DNA from: Tubiluchus corallicola
Lineage: Eukaryota; Priapulida; Priapulimorpha; Priapulimorphida; Tubiluchidae
Direction of reading: 5' to 3'
Length of the DNA: 64,000 nucleotides
Assembly: GCA_030141605.1 (NCBI GenBank)
Contig: JAQGDQ010000223.1
Coordinates: 62,001-126,000 of the forward strand
The notes under the pieces were generated by a model. The model saw only the letters and a program-made list of their open reading frames with translations, was not told the DNA's origin and searched no databases. Shown one piece after another: positions 1 to 12,382 of this stretch. Position numbers and translations under genes: made by a program. The stretch's first letter is position 1. Each line of letters begins with the position of its first letter.

Positions 1-76
1 TGCAGTGTGGTGCGATGAGGTGGAGTGGTATGGTGTGGTGCAGTGTGGTGTGATGAGGTGGAGTGGTGTGGTGTGG
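1..76. repeat. 38-bp minisatellite, two copies, cut by window edge
   Basis: Two near-identical 38-bp units (1-38 and 39-76), each starting TGCAGTGTGGTG, differ at two positions. They are rich in GTGG/GATGAGG. The array probably continues to the left of the window. The apparent ORF across it is a by-product of the repeat. Confidence 0.85.
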
Positions 77-94
77 GTTGTGTGTTGATTTGTG

Positions 95-124
95 CACAGA
101 ATTCTTTTTGTGGGGTTTGGCTAG
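95..124 (+). mobile_element. Helitron-like 3' terminus (separate copy)
   Basis: An imperfect hairpin at 95-112 is followed by TGGGGTTTGG and a terminal CTAG (121-124), then T. This matches the better-preserved ends at 2238-2266 and 15501-15529. Helitrons are known to end in a short hairpin about 10 nt before CTRR and to insert before T. Only the 3' end is visible here. Confidence 0.5.
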
Positions 125-584
125 TCTCTTATATTAATATTCTTGGTATATATATATATAAGATTCTAGGCTACAGCCCGGACGAGGGCACCATTTGCGG
201 CGATCTGTATATCAAACGAAAGGTCTCGATCTAGTGTCTTCTCATTGATGGTTTATTTTTCGAATCGGGCCCACCGGGAGGAACGGGAGGCGAAAACCCC
301 CCAAAAAATGGCCCTTTTTCGGCCGTTTTTTGCAAAAAATTGCAAAAGTTATACGGCTGAGATGTAGAGAACGGGAACGGGCCGAGGGGGGTACTGGGTA
401 TGGATAGATAGCCCGTTCAGCGGTGGGTGTAGTAGGCATATTTAGAATTCCCGAGAGGGCCAGGGCGCCCCGCAACGGGCGTTTTCCCGGACCCAACTCG
501 CGATTTTTTCGAAATTTTGACCAAACAGCATGCGGGAAAAACGTTTTAGCGTCGCCCGGTGGGACTCTGGGAAGGAGATATGGG

Positions 585-1886
585 CAGGGCACTTTATTTA
601 TGACTTTTCTTGCAAAATAGTCATAAATAGTCATAAATAAGATTTCAAATTTGTCATAAATAACGAAAGAAAAAGAATTATTTCCCGATGAATGGAACAA
701 AAAATTCAGTACAGAAAACTGTTTCCACCGTCTCTCTCTCTCTCCCTCACACACAGGCAGTCCATAAGAAGCTTGCGCGTGACTGTTTGGTGGACTAACA
801 CAGTAACTGAGACTGTCTAACTGATCTGTCATTAACTCGTCTAGAAGCAACCTAAGTAATAAAAAGTAAATGAGCGCGTTACCGCGAAAAAATAAATAGG
901 CACCGACAGAATCGTTGTCGTTCCATCGAAAATTTGAATTAAAGACAGCTTACCTATTTTAATGTCCTAAAGTTCTGCCGCCTCAAACCTACGCTCTGCA
1001 CAATAACAGAAATCTACACTTCTAATTCTTTTCTTTGCACGTTCATTTCAGTGCCTTTCTCATCCTAACGGCGTTAGGGGTGAGCATTCTCTACCAGAAA
1101 GCGAATTCGAATCGAACCGAATTTGTGACTTTCGAATTCGAATCGAACCGAACTTCGATGCTTACCCCTAAGCGGCGTAAGTCAATGGCTTGGGTGTAGG
1201 TTTTAGCTCGAGTTTGCCGCAAGCGTTTCCCGTGCCTTACTGCCTCATCCTCAAGAAATAAGAATAATGCCGTCTGCTAGAATTTGAGCATATTTTATCT
1301 TTGGGAGAATTTGTTGCTTCATTGTCATTAAAATTTAACTGTTTTTCTTGTTTAGTTATTTTGCTTAATGTAATTTTAATTAGAAAACATACGTGACGGT
1401 TCCCTAGAAAGATGTAATAGCCAATAGTATTTTCCAACATTAAATTTAAAATCGATATTTAAAAAAATACATTATTTACTTGTACTAATTGTGGCTACGA
1501 ATTGTGACTGTACGAATTAATTAATAGATTGATTTTTATGAGCAGTAATTTTATAGGTCATCCTAAACAAATTAAAACCGATACTATAATTATTATAAAC
1601 ACGATCACGGATTTCAGTCTGGAGGGATGCCTGCATGCAAAACAATACGAGAAACTTCAGGCCTTGGAATGATGAAAGTAGACATTTTTATTACATTTTA
1701 ATGTAATGAAGAACGAAGAAAGGCAAAATACAAGATTCTGATTAAAAATATGTATTTCTTTTAGCTCAGGATGGCATTTTTGGTCAAAATTTGACACGTC
1801 ATAAATAGTCATAAATAAAATCTGAAATTAGTATTAAGCAAGCTATTTATGCAATTTATGACTAAAGTCATAAATAAAGTGCCCTG
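585..1886. mobile_element. Non-autonomous hAT element with perfect TIR and TSD
   Basis: The left end reads CAGGGCACTTTATTTATGAC and the right end is its exact reverse complement; identity continues for about 23 bp. The flanks carry a perfect 8-bp target duplication, GATATGGG, at 577-584 and 1887-1894. The CAGGG termini and 8-bp TSD are hAT hallmarks. Subterminal regions on both sides repeat the motif GTCATAAATA several times, which suggests transposase-binding sites. No transposase ORF is present. The perfect TSD and TIR suggest a young insertion. Confidence 0.9.
1075..1170. mobile_element. 96-bp MITE (TAGGGGTGAGCA family) nested in the hAT element
   Basis: It starts TAGGGGTGAGCAT and ends ATGCTTACCCCTA, an inverted repeat. 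Flanking 8-mers AACGGCGT (1067-1074) and AGCGGCGT (1171-1178) match at 7 of 8 positions, consistent with an hAT-type TSD. The interior is made of GAATTCGAATCGAACCGAA repeats and is a shortened version of the 382-bp copy at 13603-13984. Confidence 0.75.
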
Positions 1887-2266
1887 GATATGGGGCTCTT
1901 TACAAAGTGGAAGGACAGGGCTACACGATGATGTGGGCTATATTTTAGGGCAGGTCCACCGAGAGGAGTACTAGCGAGTTAATTAGATGTTCTATTTTCG
2001 GCGATTTTCGCTTAGAAAACTGTCCTAACGCATTCCATTGTGCTGACGTCATCCATTGTACTCTGCTGGCTTAATTCAGCAAAAAGCTGCTTTGCGTTAG
2101 TTAAGCATACAGTAGGCACGAGTAAACGCTGCTACAGCCTACTGCGTTAGGTAAGTAGGCAGGATGTTACGGGCTTTGTGTTATAAATGAGGACTTGGTA
2201 GGACGTTTGCGTATTATTGATTACACGTGTATTTATACGCAAAATCTTTTGCGGGGCCTTTGCTAG

Positions 2267-3615
2267 TTCATTTATTAATTTACGCCAACTTGACAATGAT
2301 TTGTCACAAATTAGTGATAGATATTTAGTGACAAAACATTGTCAAGTTTTGCCTTAATTTAGTCAAAAGTTGAACTAAACTTCTGTTAAAGCTAACACAT
2401 TAATTCTGCATGTAAATTATGTAAAATATACTCATTAAACAATAGTTCTGAAAATTTTTTGTGCCTGGAATTTCTTAATAATGCGACAAACAAGGTTAAT
2501 ATCTATAAGCAGGTATATAACGTAAGCAAACTTTGTCCCTTGGACAACTTACTTGCAAAAACTTGCAATTTTTCGCAATTTCTGATAAAGTCCCGTGTTC
2601 TTGCATGAGTAACATCAAACTTGCGAAAAAAACGCCGGACTTTTAACGTTAATTTTGAACTTTTTGCATACTGATTTAGTAAGGGTGGAAAAATAACAGA
2701 AAACAAAGTACAAGTAACGTTTTTTTATTAGCACACATTTTTGAATTTTAGCCGAAAGGGTGCTTTTTAAATGAAAAAGAAAACGGACAAGGAGGTTACT
2801 TACCCTAAGCCCTCCACTGTTTAAATTAATTGTTAAATGCTGATGTTATTTAGAGGGCACTCTTTGCAGGCCTGTACAGACAGTCAGACACCCCACGCTG
2901 CCAATTTTTTATTTAATGATTATGCTTATACATACGTTTGCGAATTAACACACGATGTTTGCACGATGAAAACCTTTCACCTTTTGCTAGTAACATAGGT
3001 AATCTTGAGAGTATCTTGATAGTAATAGGCAATAAAGGTAAGCCGTCCTTTTTCACTCATACCTGTTAATTCTGGTCAATTATATCTCCAATAACAGCTG
3101 ACAATAACAACAAAATAATCTAACACAAATTATATGTCATGACGTTTGGATGTACTTTCGTTATGATTATGGAAGAAGTAGCACTTCTGAAACGTCATGT
3201 TACCTAAAGTCATTGTCAGTAAAAAGATAACATAAAATACGCAAAACACTGTTATTATTTGAGGTTTGCAAAAACGCTTCTTCCAATGATAGGAACAAAT
3301 TGTAATGATCACAAATTGAATATTATATCTATATTTTTAGCACACTGACTGCCTTGCCAAAATAACATACGCATTGTGGTTGAAATTTCTCCGTAAATTG
3401 TAACTATCGCAATGTGGCTCTATCTAGTGCGTGAAATCAAAATAATACATTAGCGTGTTTTTTCTATTCGGGCTTGATTACACCGTGGTGCACGAGTCTG
3501 AGCTGGTCCCTGTGGATCAAATACTAAGTAAACCTGTGTAATCTGTTTTACAACAATCACTGAGTGTTTAACATGATTCGAACGGTGAGCACTAAGTACA
3601 TCACTTAGTCAAAGC
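2267..3615. other. Unassigned intergenic DNA
   Basis: AT-rich sequence with short unsupported ORFs only. An inverted motif around 2290-2345 (ACTTGACAATGATTTGTCAC and TTTAGTGACAAAACATTGTC) looks like a small foldback. No gene is recognised. Confidence 0.5.
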
Positions 3616-3973
3616 CAGATTATCCTATAGGCTAGTATAAGCTGCAGCCTAGGGCCCTCAAGCTTGGGGAAAAAACTTCAGAGGCCATGCTAAAAGATTT
3701 TCAAATATATACCTGCATAATATATATTTTGAAAAATGAGTGCAATATGTTAATATTTTGTGCTGCTAAATAATTCACTTAAATTAAAATAAAATTTCAA
3801 CTTTAAAAAAAGAAATTGGGAGTTTAAAAACCCATTTTTCAAAAAGTAGCCAATTGTGGCTACTTATTTGAGCTAAAGGGCCTCGTTTGATCCTTTTTAT
3901 TTGAGATAAAGGCACCCTTAGAAAAAGGTGCATATATGTTAGAGGGGCCTCAAAAGGTCATAATCGGGCTCTG
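3616..3973 (-). mobile_element. hAT-like MITE, third and inverted copy of the 49993 family
   Basis: Read on the minus strand, this matches 49993-50329. The end segment TTATCCTATAGGCTAGTATA with the following GCTGCAGCCTAG, and the other end AGGTCATAATCGGGCTCTG, correspond to the two ends of that element. The outermost CAGGGC terminus has decayed to CAGATTATCC and no clear TSD remains, so this is an older copy. Confidence 0.65.
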
Positions 3974-5974
3974 CTCATAGTCTTAGCTGCCTTATTACAT
4001 GTTTGTCGACTGCGTTCTTAAAAATTATTAGAGTAAAATTACAGTATTAAAATACAAAAAACCAAAAGTAAAGCAGCATTTTTATTCTTCACAATTTTTA
4101 TTGCAGGAAATAACAACATTTTGGAAAGACGGACACAGAACAGTTAATTGCTTACGTGAAGTTGTCAACTTTTAGTACCTACGAAAACCAGGGCCTCACA
4201 GTTACTGCACTACATTTGCACATCATATATACATAACATATAACCTTTATTCTAGCTTTTTTGACATTGATGTTTGCAGATTATAAAGTTACGTTATAGG
4301 AAAACTACGAGTCATACAGATAACTACACATGAGATAGCAACACCAATGGTAGAGTACATTCTTTTCAGTCAGACAATTATTATCATGGCTGCTTAAAAC
4401 AAAAATTCAAGTTATAATTTATAATAATCAAAGCACTACTGTAATGGTCTTTTGCATGTGGGCTATATAATATTATTACACATATTATATCAAGTCTAAA
4501 TTAGTCAACACATCTAGAATATGAATGTAAAGTGCATCATACTAATGTACCATTAGGATGTAGGTCAATTTGCAAGTTTTATTTCTTTAAAAAGTCAAAT
4601 TTATTAATAATTAGACATAAACTCCAAATGCGTCAAGTGTCACTATAGCCATCATCAGTGAAAAGCAGATGTTTTTGAAACAAAAGCTAACAGTTTACAG
4701 AGACTGAGGACAAACTCAGACATTGCACGAAGTAGAAGTATAGTAAAATAGCATAATGTCATGTAAAAAATCCACGAAAAGTACAATAAAACCATCGGAT
4801 GATGTTATTAGTTATTGCTGTTAGAGGAATAGAAACTGTTGCGTATTAAGAGAGGACTTTTTATTATAAACAAACAGGCCACATTAAAAGATCCCAACCA
4901 TTTTTGCTCTGACAATTCTGAAATGAGAAAAGTCAGCTACAAAGAGGCCAGAGATCTTAATTTTTTATAACTGTGCTGTGTTGAAAGAAATGTGATAAAC
5001 AGTAACCCTAGCCGATGCTGCCGCAACGCTGATGCCACATGCAGATTATGAATTCACACAATTTTTACTTCTTGTTAAATGATTTGACGAGTAAATGTTG
5101 CTTCATAATTTGTACTAAAAACTCTTAGGCCAACAAGCAGAACATTAGTTCCATGACACACAAAGTGACACCTTGCAAGAATGGCAGTAAAAACATCCAA
5201 GACCGATGCAAAAGGATAGTTTCATCACATACACAGGTCTTGGTGCTGCTAAATTGCTGCTCCCACCATGTACATTAAAGCATGGATGGTCATTATCACC
5301 GAAATTACAAATTGCATGCTAATAAACAATAAAACAAATAATTTCATACAACATTAACTAGTACACAAAATTTCATTACCCTATAAGTAATTTTCACCTC
5401 ACTAATCAAAAATTATTATCAAAATGGAAGGAATGCAAGTGCAAACAAACTGTCTGATCTTATGTATACATCACCAAACAGAAAACTGTCATTCACTTTG
5501 TAACTAAATTTTCAATAAATTGTACTTGCCCCACTGGGTGACAATAAAGGCCTATTTAGACCATTCTAGACATGCCTCTGTCACACAAAACAACTATTTT
5601 GTCACACAGAACGACTTGAGAGCTTTCTCGGCGGTATCAAATTGAGTTAATAGCACCCAACTGGTTTCCTTACATAATGTAACGTTACAACATTGCTTAA
5701 TAAAACATAACGTTGTATAACATAACTCAGTTAGGCTACCATATCCCTACAATTACTACAGTAGTCACGAAATTACTGGGATTAAACTCAAGAAAAGAAC
5801 ATATCTTTGTTCACAGACTGAACAGTTGCGAGGGGCTGCAACCATAAATATTATGGCATACAATGGGTAGTCGAAATTCACTTCCCTTGTTTCAAATTAT
5901 CGGTTTGGTTCAGGATGGCTAAAGAAAGTGTTCGAAAGCACAAGGTTTTTAAGACAAAACTGAAGAGATATACT
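3974..5974. other. Unassigned DNA downstream of NUS1
   Basis: AT-rich DNA without a recognisable coding region or large repeat. It may include distal 3'UTR of the minus-strand NUS1 gene if a later polyadenylation site than 5975-5980 is used. Confidence 0.4.
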
Positions 5975-5980
5975 TTTATT
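5975..5980 (-). promoter_or_regulatory. Candidate NUS1 polyadenylation signal
   Basis: TTTATT on the plus strand reads AATAAA on the minus strand, about 365 nt after the NUS1 stop codon. The following minus-strand sequence is T-rich with GT pairs. This is the nearest AATAAA noticed downstream; usage is untested. Confidence 0.35.
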
Positions 5981-6343
5981 AAGTATTTCTACCAAAATAT
6001 TTACAGTTGCAGTGACCACTGCAAAATATAATGTAAAAAAATATACGGATAACTGAATATACTACTATACAATGAGAGTTCTTCATTTCATCTACAAGTG
6101 CCATGTTATAAGGAAAAATCTATAACAATAACCAGATAGGTGTACTTTGAAATCGCAGTGGATGGTAACATTATTATTCTAGCAAAGCGAGAACAACAAC
6201 ACAAGAAGAACTCTTGAAATGTAATAACAGAGCACCTCGACAATAATTCTTGAATGTCAGTGCTAGATACTGGAGACGAAGAGAATGTGGTAGAGAAATA
6301 ATATCATCACAAAACATGTGATACAGTCACACTGCTTTTGTGG

Positions 6344-9300
6344 CTATTTCCCGAAGCGCTGTTCACATCTATTGTACCGATGTAACACATTGTAGAAGTC
6401 TGGGTAAGTCATATTGTGGTGAGTAAGCAGGTGCCTAGGGAAAATGAAAAATTATTGATAGCTTTTCCTAACACGGCACATATGTTTGAACGTTTCAGAT
6501 GGTACTGACTTGGTTTCATGTTACAAAGACCCAAGGTGATGTAAGAAAAAGCCATAATTATATAAAGTAAAATGCATCTCTAATGAGTTAACTTTTATAT
6601 GAGTTTAGTTTTCATGAGTATTAAATATATAGTTATGTTGATCATAAAATGATATTTACAGTATGCAACTGCCTGCAAACAGGAGAAAAGGTTGCTTGAA
6701 AGAGTGGTGAATGAGACAAAGAACAAAGGAAGAGAAAGAAACAAGGGGAAAGGAAGCGAAAGGTAGAATGTGTATGAGTCTTCCACCCAAAAAGGAGATA
6801 ATAACTTTTTCAACTGACGTGGAGTGAAATAACAAAAAGTAGTTTTCAGTTCGCTTTGGCCATCACACTCTCAATTTACAAGCGAGGCTCACTTGACAAA
6901 TAAGCCACCAGTGAGTTCTCGTAGAGCCGTCTCATTCCTGATCCCTTTATAACAAATGTTTTTCGTAACATGCATTAGAAACACAGAAATCTTAATAAGT
7001 ATGCACACAGCGATCAATATAATTAAATAACTGGTTAATATACACGAATGGGTTATCAAGTTACTAATTACATGATTACCATGAATCTTCAGAATCAGGC
7101 TGACAATAAAAATACTTCTGTTTCCGTCTAATCATCTGGATAATGGTTTTTTGTTGCACATCCAGCCAGAAATTTTATAATTTTTTGTACGTTCATATAC
7201 TTACCAAAGCAGTCATACTAGAAGCGTACTTTTTAATTTAAAATATAAAATGCAATAATTATTATAACATTGTTGTTTTGGCAGTATACAGCTATGATTT
7301 TCTACGGCTAGCTTTCTGCCAGGATTGCCATTTTATGTGATGCATTGAAGTCGTATTGGAGGCTAAAAGTATCATATTTTCTGGCACATCAGCAAATTTT
7401 TTATCTTAAAAGCTGGATAATGTCACCGCTTATACCAGAATTATCAGAACATATGTTCATACTGTACAAAAGAGACTATACAATAATCGACAATTATAAG
7501 ATAATTATTAATGCGAAACCAAAAAGTAAAAAACTAAGCGAGAAAAAATGTGTATTGAAAAAATTTAAAACATTATTGCTAACTAGTGGGAAATAAATAA
7601 ACTTTGATTTCAACTAAATTTAAATGTTGCACGATTCAGCTTTAAACTCTCAAAAACTTTGAATAAAAATAAACTTTGATTTCAACTAAACTTAAATGTT
7701 GCACGATTCAGCTTTAAACTCTCAAAAAACTTTAAAAAATTTAAAAATGTTTTTTCCTCCTTCCCTACTGAAATCTTTTGAATTCATGAGGTAAGACAGA
7801 AACACATTTTTTGTGGACAGTCTCAGTGTTTTCTCTAAGGCCTCTAGTTATAATTTAAAGCGATCAGGACAATTGTTATAAAGGTCCTTGGATTAGGGTT
7901 ACTCTCTAATGAGTTCAATGGTGGCTCATTTGGCTAGACTGCCACAGGTAAAAATCTTATATGAGAAATGACTTTTTCACTGTTTTCTTTCAATGTTGAT
8001 AATAGGACTTGTCATCCAGTTCTCATAGAGGGAGAATGATAAAAAACGTAAATTAATTAAATAAACAACTAATTATATTCATTAGTATAGTTACGGTAAT
8101 CTGTCCCTTTCCCACAATACATACACCAGACTTACATAATTTCTGTAAGACGTAGCTGCCAAGGCAGGTATCCTATAGTCGAAAGCGCTGGTCCAAAAAT
8201 TAACACAAGTTCTGGATCTGGCCAGTCATTGGAAGCTAGTAAAACAATCGCAATAATTAATGCAATAAATATTCAAATGCTACTGCAAATATCAGTCAGA
8301 CACCTTTATTTGCCTTGCAATTTTTAGCTGACAAATTTGTATACAGTACAATCTTTATTTGTATAAATTTGTATACAGTACAGGCCTTATTTGTATTGCA
8401 ATACCAAAAATGAGTTTTCTCTATCATTTAGCAGGAGTTTAAAATATGGACTAGCAAAATAAAAAAATACGAATAGGTCTACGAAATTCTTCAGAAATAC
8501 TCTTAGATTTTCTTAAATTAAAAGTGTACAGATTTGAAAAGGCAGGCAACAACTGACTATGTACATTGCACTGAAAGCTTTACATAAGAAAAATTGCACA
8601 CCAATCCTGCTCTGGAATTAAACACGAGCTATTAATCTGACAGCAATGTCTTAGTCACATCTCGGCGTACATGCATTCTCGTTTAAATATGGTAAACAAC
8701 CAGAGACAATATATTACGTGAATCCACCTGGGACCGTTTCATGCAGCCACCCATTCACCTACTGATCAGGCTCTGGCACTACCTAACTTCAGTCACTAAG
8801 AATACGCTGTGATCACTCAGTTGTTTTCTCAATTAGTAGATATACGACGCAAAATTGTTAGCAAATAGGCAAAATAAACCAACAAACTATAAATAACAAT
8901 CTTACCATGTAGATATCTACTAAACACAGAAGCATTTACATGCGAGCTCTGTTTGCCGTCTACAACATCTTGGCAGAGCTCTCTCGTTGCTGTTACAATA
9001 CTCTGTCTACCATTCTTGCCATCCAACAAAGTAATTCTAGTCCGAATTTTGCGGCCATTTTTACCTAATTACAACAAATACGTTACTCTTCCTAGTGTAC
9101 TTACAGTTCTGAAACAACAGCTCAAAATGTGAAAATTAAGAATAATTAGCAGTTATTATTTAAATTGCCTGCATCTCAAGAAAATTTAATAAAATTGGCA
9201 AAAAAATTGTTTAGACTATGCGGTATCAAAGTTACACCTAAAGTTTTCGAAATATATAATTCATATGCTGTATACTGCAAAACAAGTAAAAACTTTTATA

Positions 9301-10264
9301 AATTTACAATGAAAACTTGTTAAGAAACAATACTACAAATACTTTGATTGACAGAAAATTTTAAGCAAACTTAAATTAAAAAAAATAGCGAATTCAATTA
9401 ATTGGCTTATATTAGTCGACAAATTTGCTTAAAACATTCATGTTAGTAGAAGCAATGCAAAGAATGTTTCTAGAGAATATATAAATTATTGGTACATCAC
9501 GCACTTTATCATTTTACTATTTGTGCCCTTATTAATGCACAAATAATGTTTTAGGCTAAGATTGTGATTTCTGAGCTACTATTTTGTTTTCCCCAATGCA
9601 GACTTTTGCGTTCAAGCTATAAAACAACAAATATGGTTTGAAATCTTAATGAAAGTTTTTATGAAGAACACTACCATCAGTCGTTACAGAAAAAAATCAA
9701 CAAAATCTGTTATATTTGTATGCTCACAAGTTTCAAAGATATGTGAACGAAATACCATTAGAATAAGCATGGATTATGGTTCTGTAAATCATTTTATTGA
9801 CTGTCTAAAAACACCTAAAACTATTCTCTGATAAATGCAAAAGAAATTTACAAGTTACATAAATTTTTACCTGGATTTCCAAGATCATTCACAGCAAACT
9901 GCACTCCTAGATTACTCAAATTAGTATTAAACAACTGTTCACTCTTCTTCTGGAGTAATTTTTGTAGAGAAATTGAGCTTTTTACTAACCGGCCTGCAAA
10001 AAATATGAAATAACAGCACTATTATAATAATAAACCAATTAGTAACATAAAATAGTATTGACGACCAAAGTTCTGATTTTGATTTATATAATATTCTAAG
10101 TAATAAAAAAATAAAACAACAAGAATTGTATGTGTTGCAGTATCCTGGCCCATCTATAAGCTCACTCTAATTTAATGTCTACCACATGTTTCAGGGAATG
10201 TGCATATACAGATAACTGAATATTAAACTGTGTATAATGCTACTTTGATAAAATTGGAGAATTG

Positions 10265-10309
<45 letters not shown>

Positions 10310-11688
10310 CGTGCGTGCGTGTGTGTATGTGTGTGTACTGTGATAGGTTTGGTTAATTGTAATTATTCTCTATTTGTAACAGGACTGAAACTGTCAGAAA
10401 TGTTTTTATGATTGTCGTTAAGATAGGGTTATGTGATTATCCATTTTTAAAGTAAACCTCAATATGTATTTCTTTAATTGTTTGTGTCTCACTACTTTGA
10501 ACGTTTAATCATTTTTATTTAGTCATTCGTACTTCCTATTTCAAATGTTCACAAACCAATAAAAACAGGCAAAATTTGATTAAAATGTATTCAACAAAAC
10601 AAATAATTATTCATTCAATTCATTGATAGCGCATACTTCACAAGCTATAGTTTGATCCTCACGTTACAAATTTCACAAATATATCGTGCTAGTTGACTAT
10701 CATAAATGTTTACTTATATATATATCATGGTAGCCATATATATATCATACGTATATATACTGTCGGGAAATCGCATATATATTTCCCAAAGTTAAATTTA
10801 ATTTTGTGTGTCTATAAAATCGCTCCTAAATTCTCTAGCACTTTTTTCTAATTAATGAATTTTCCTTTCACTCACTATATATATATCACTAAGCTAGTAG
10901 GTTTCTACCTTTCTTTATAGCATAGTACAATAGAAACATGCTACGCAACTGGCTACCATGATGAATTAACTAAAGCTATAAGTATATGTCTGTTTGGAAA
11001 TGAGATTGATGAGGTGGATTTTTTGGAAATATGTTATGTGATGTGAACGTAACATCAGCATATGTAATCACGTAATATGCCCTTATATTAACAAAGAAAA
11101 AAATCCACCAGAATCATTAGGAAAGCTGTAGTGTGAATAACCAGTGTTTATATTACGTTTTTATGGCCCTATCCTTAGTAGTAGAAGTTCAAGAAATTAA
11201 CTTGTTAGGTCATGAAAACATAAGGCATAATGCTATAGACACAAATGAAGGCAATGGGACAGGGCACAAATGATGCGGGTTAAATATGAGCTAAAGTTTT
11301 CTTATTTTTTTGGAAAAAGGTAAATTGTTTTCGAAAAAATGAAGTGCCCACGATTTTGGCCAGACTTACCTTGTTGATCATATAAACTGACAAATGATAT
11401 ACCAAATCCGATACACCATATTAATATGGCGATTATGTGTTCAAAAGAAATATCTGATTCTGATACAATTACACCTAAATGAGATGGCAATTTAAGATTT
11501 CCATCATATTGCATCATCTGTCCGAATCCTCGATCGGAGTCGAACGTGCCGTTTATATGATTTTTATAAAATGTCCACAAACACGTAGTAGCGTGGTCAA
11601 TAGCTAACTTCAAAGCCAACACCCAATGGAGCATTTGCAGAAGTAAAGCATAGAAGGAAAAAATTGCCTCAGCATATATTAATTGCAT
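6344..11688 (-). CDS. NUS1: NUS1 / Nogo-B receptor, cis-prenyltransferase regulatory subunit (5 exons)
   Basis: Non-catalytic subunit that, with DHDDS, forms the ER cis-prenyltransferase making dehydrodolichyl diphosphate for N-glycosylation. Exons in transcript order: 11370-11688, 9871-9993, 8906-9064, 8136-8235, 6344-6434. All junctions are GT-AG with consistent phases (1,1,1,2), giving 263 aa (human NUS1 is 293). The start ATG at 11688 places a hydrophobic segment at residues 8-30, and a second hydrophobic stretch lies at about 84-102. Family signatures: [12 protein letters not shown] (67-78), [32 protein letters not shown], and C-terminal CEQRFGK, whose R-x-G (R260, G262) is the conserved motif that completes the active site of the partner subunit. 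All parts are present and no damage is seen. Introns contain a GT microsatellite and two short tandem duplications. It is divergent from arsS. Confidence 0.95.
7595..7738. repeat. 72-bp tandem duplication in NUS1 intron 4
   Basis: Two adjacent copies with a 72-bp period share TAAACTTTGATTTCAACTAA and TTGCACGATTCAGCTTTAAA and differ by a few bases. Confidence 0.8.
8334..8401. repeat. Short tandem duplication (about 34 bp, two copies) in NUS1 intron 4
   Basis: AAATTTGTATACAGTACA occurs twice, each followed by a TTTATTTGTAT segment. Confidence 0.75.
10271..10336. repeat. (GT)n/(GTGC)n microsatellite in NUS1 intron 1
   Basis: A continuous GT run grades into GTGC repeats and back to GT. Confidence 0.95.
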
Positions 11689-12382
11689 TTTCCATTAAAT
11701 TTACAGTTTTAATGAAACTGTTTGACGCATTAATTTAACACGTTTTAGTTATACCCACGTAAACAGCAATGCGGAATATCTTTCACCTGCCAAGTTCGGT
11801 CATTGCGCTATTTATGTCGCCTCGGTTGTTTATCCATCTGATCGATTTCTGCCTCAAAAAAATTTTAAAATCGAAATTTAACAATCATTTTTTCGTAATT
11901 TAACCACAATGCAACGAAAGCAATTACGAAGAATAAAATGAAACAGAAATGACACAAAAACAACAATAACACTTTCAAACTGAAGAAAACTACATCCATG
12001 TGTCTACTAAATTTTAAAAGTTTAGATAAATTAACTAATTGCAGCTTCTTTCTAAAAATGTGTCTATTGCGTGCATTGACCAATAGTTCATTGTTTACAC
12101 GAGAAGGTGAAGTGCATTCCATAATATTAACCACAAGTTTAGGTAAAATCTTTTTTTACATTTTTTACATCTCTGTAATGTAAAATTGATACAAATGTAA
12201 CAATTTTTTTTAAATATCTATTTCCATAAATCTTGCAAAAAATCGTCATTATCATTTCTGAAATCTATGTAAAAAATAGCACTAGTCAGATTTTTTTAAT
12301 CATGCATGCATTTAAAGGACTTGCATAGATTAATCTTACCTTTTGACCTTTCGATAATATTACCTTTAAAAGTCATAGGGAC
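11689..12382. other. Upstream flank of NUS1
   Basis: This should contain the NUS1 promoter and 5'UTR, but no TATA box or other element can be assigned. A minus-strand reading frame at 11865-12134 begins at GTG and is leucine/phenylalanine-rich; it has no family resemblance and is not called a gene. Confidence 0.4.

Larger units (their letters stand above)
165..2266 (+). mobile_element. Helitron-like element, interrupted by an hAT insertion
   Basis: The 5' part (about 165-576) matches 15261-15480 over the segment beginning TCTAGGCTACAGC, continuing through TTTGCGGCGATCT and the GAATCGGGCCCACC block. The 3' end (2188-2266) matches 15480-15529. It carries a perfect hairpin at 2238-2253 (CGCAAAA, loop TC, TTTTGCG), then nine bases and CTAG at 2263-2266, followed by T. 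Hairpin plus CTAG is the classic Helitron 3' signature. The copy is split by the hAT element at 585-1886; without it the element is about 0.8 kb. No Rep/helicase coding was seen, so it is non-autonomous. Confidence 0.65.

Noticed and set aside
242-850. 202-codon minus-strand ORF
   Set aside because: It crosses the boundary between the Helitron-like repeat and the hAT insertion at 585, so it is an accidental frame in repeats; no domain is recognised.
11865-12134. Hydrophobic minus-strand ORF upstream of NUS1
   Set aside because: It begins at GTG, is AT-biased Leu/Phe-rich and resembles no NUS1 N-terminus; exon 1 of NUS1 already starts with its own membrane segment at 11688.
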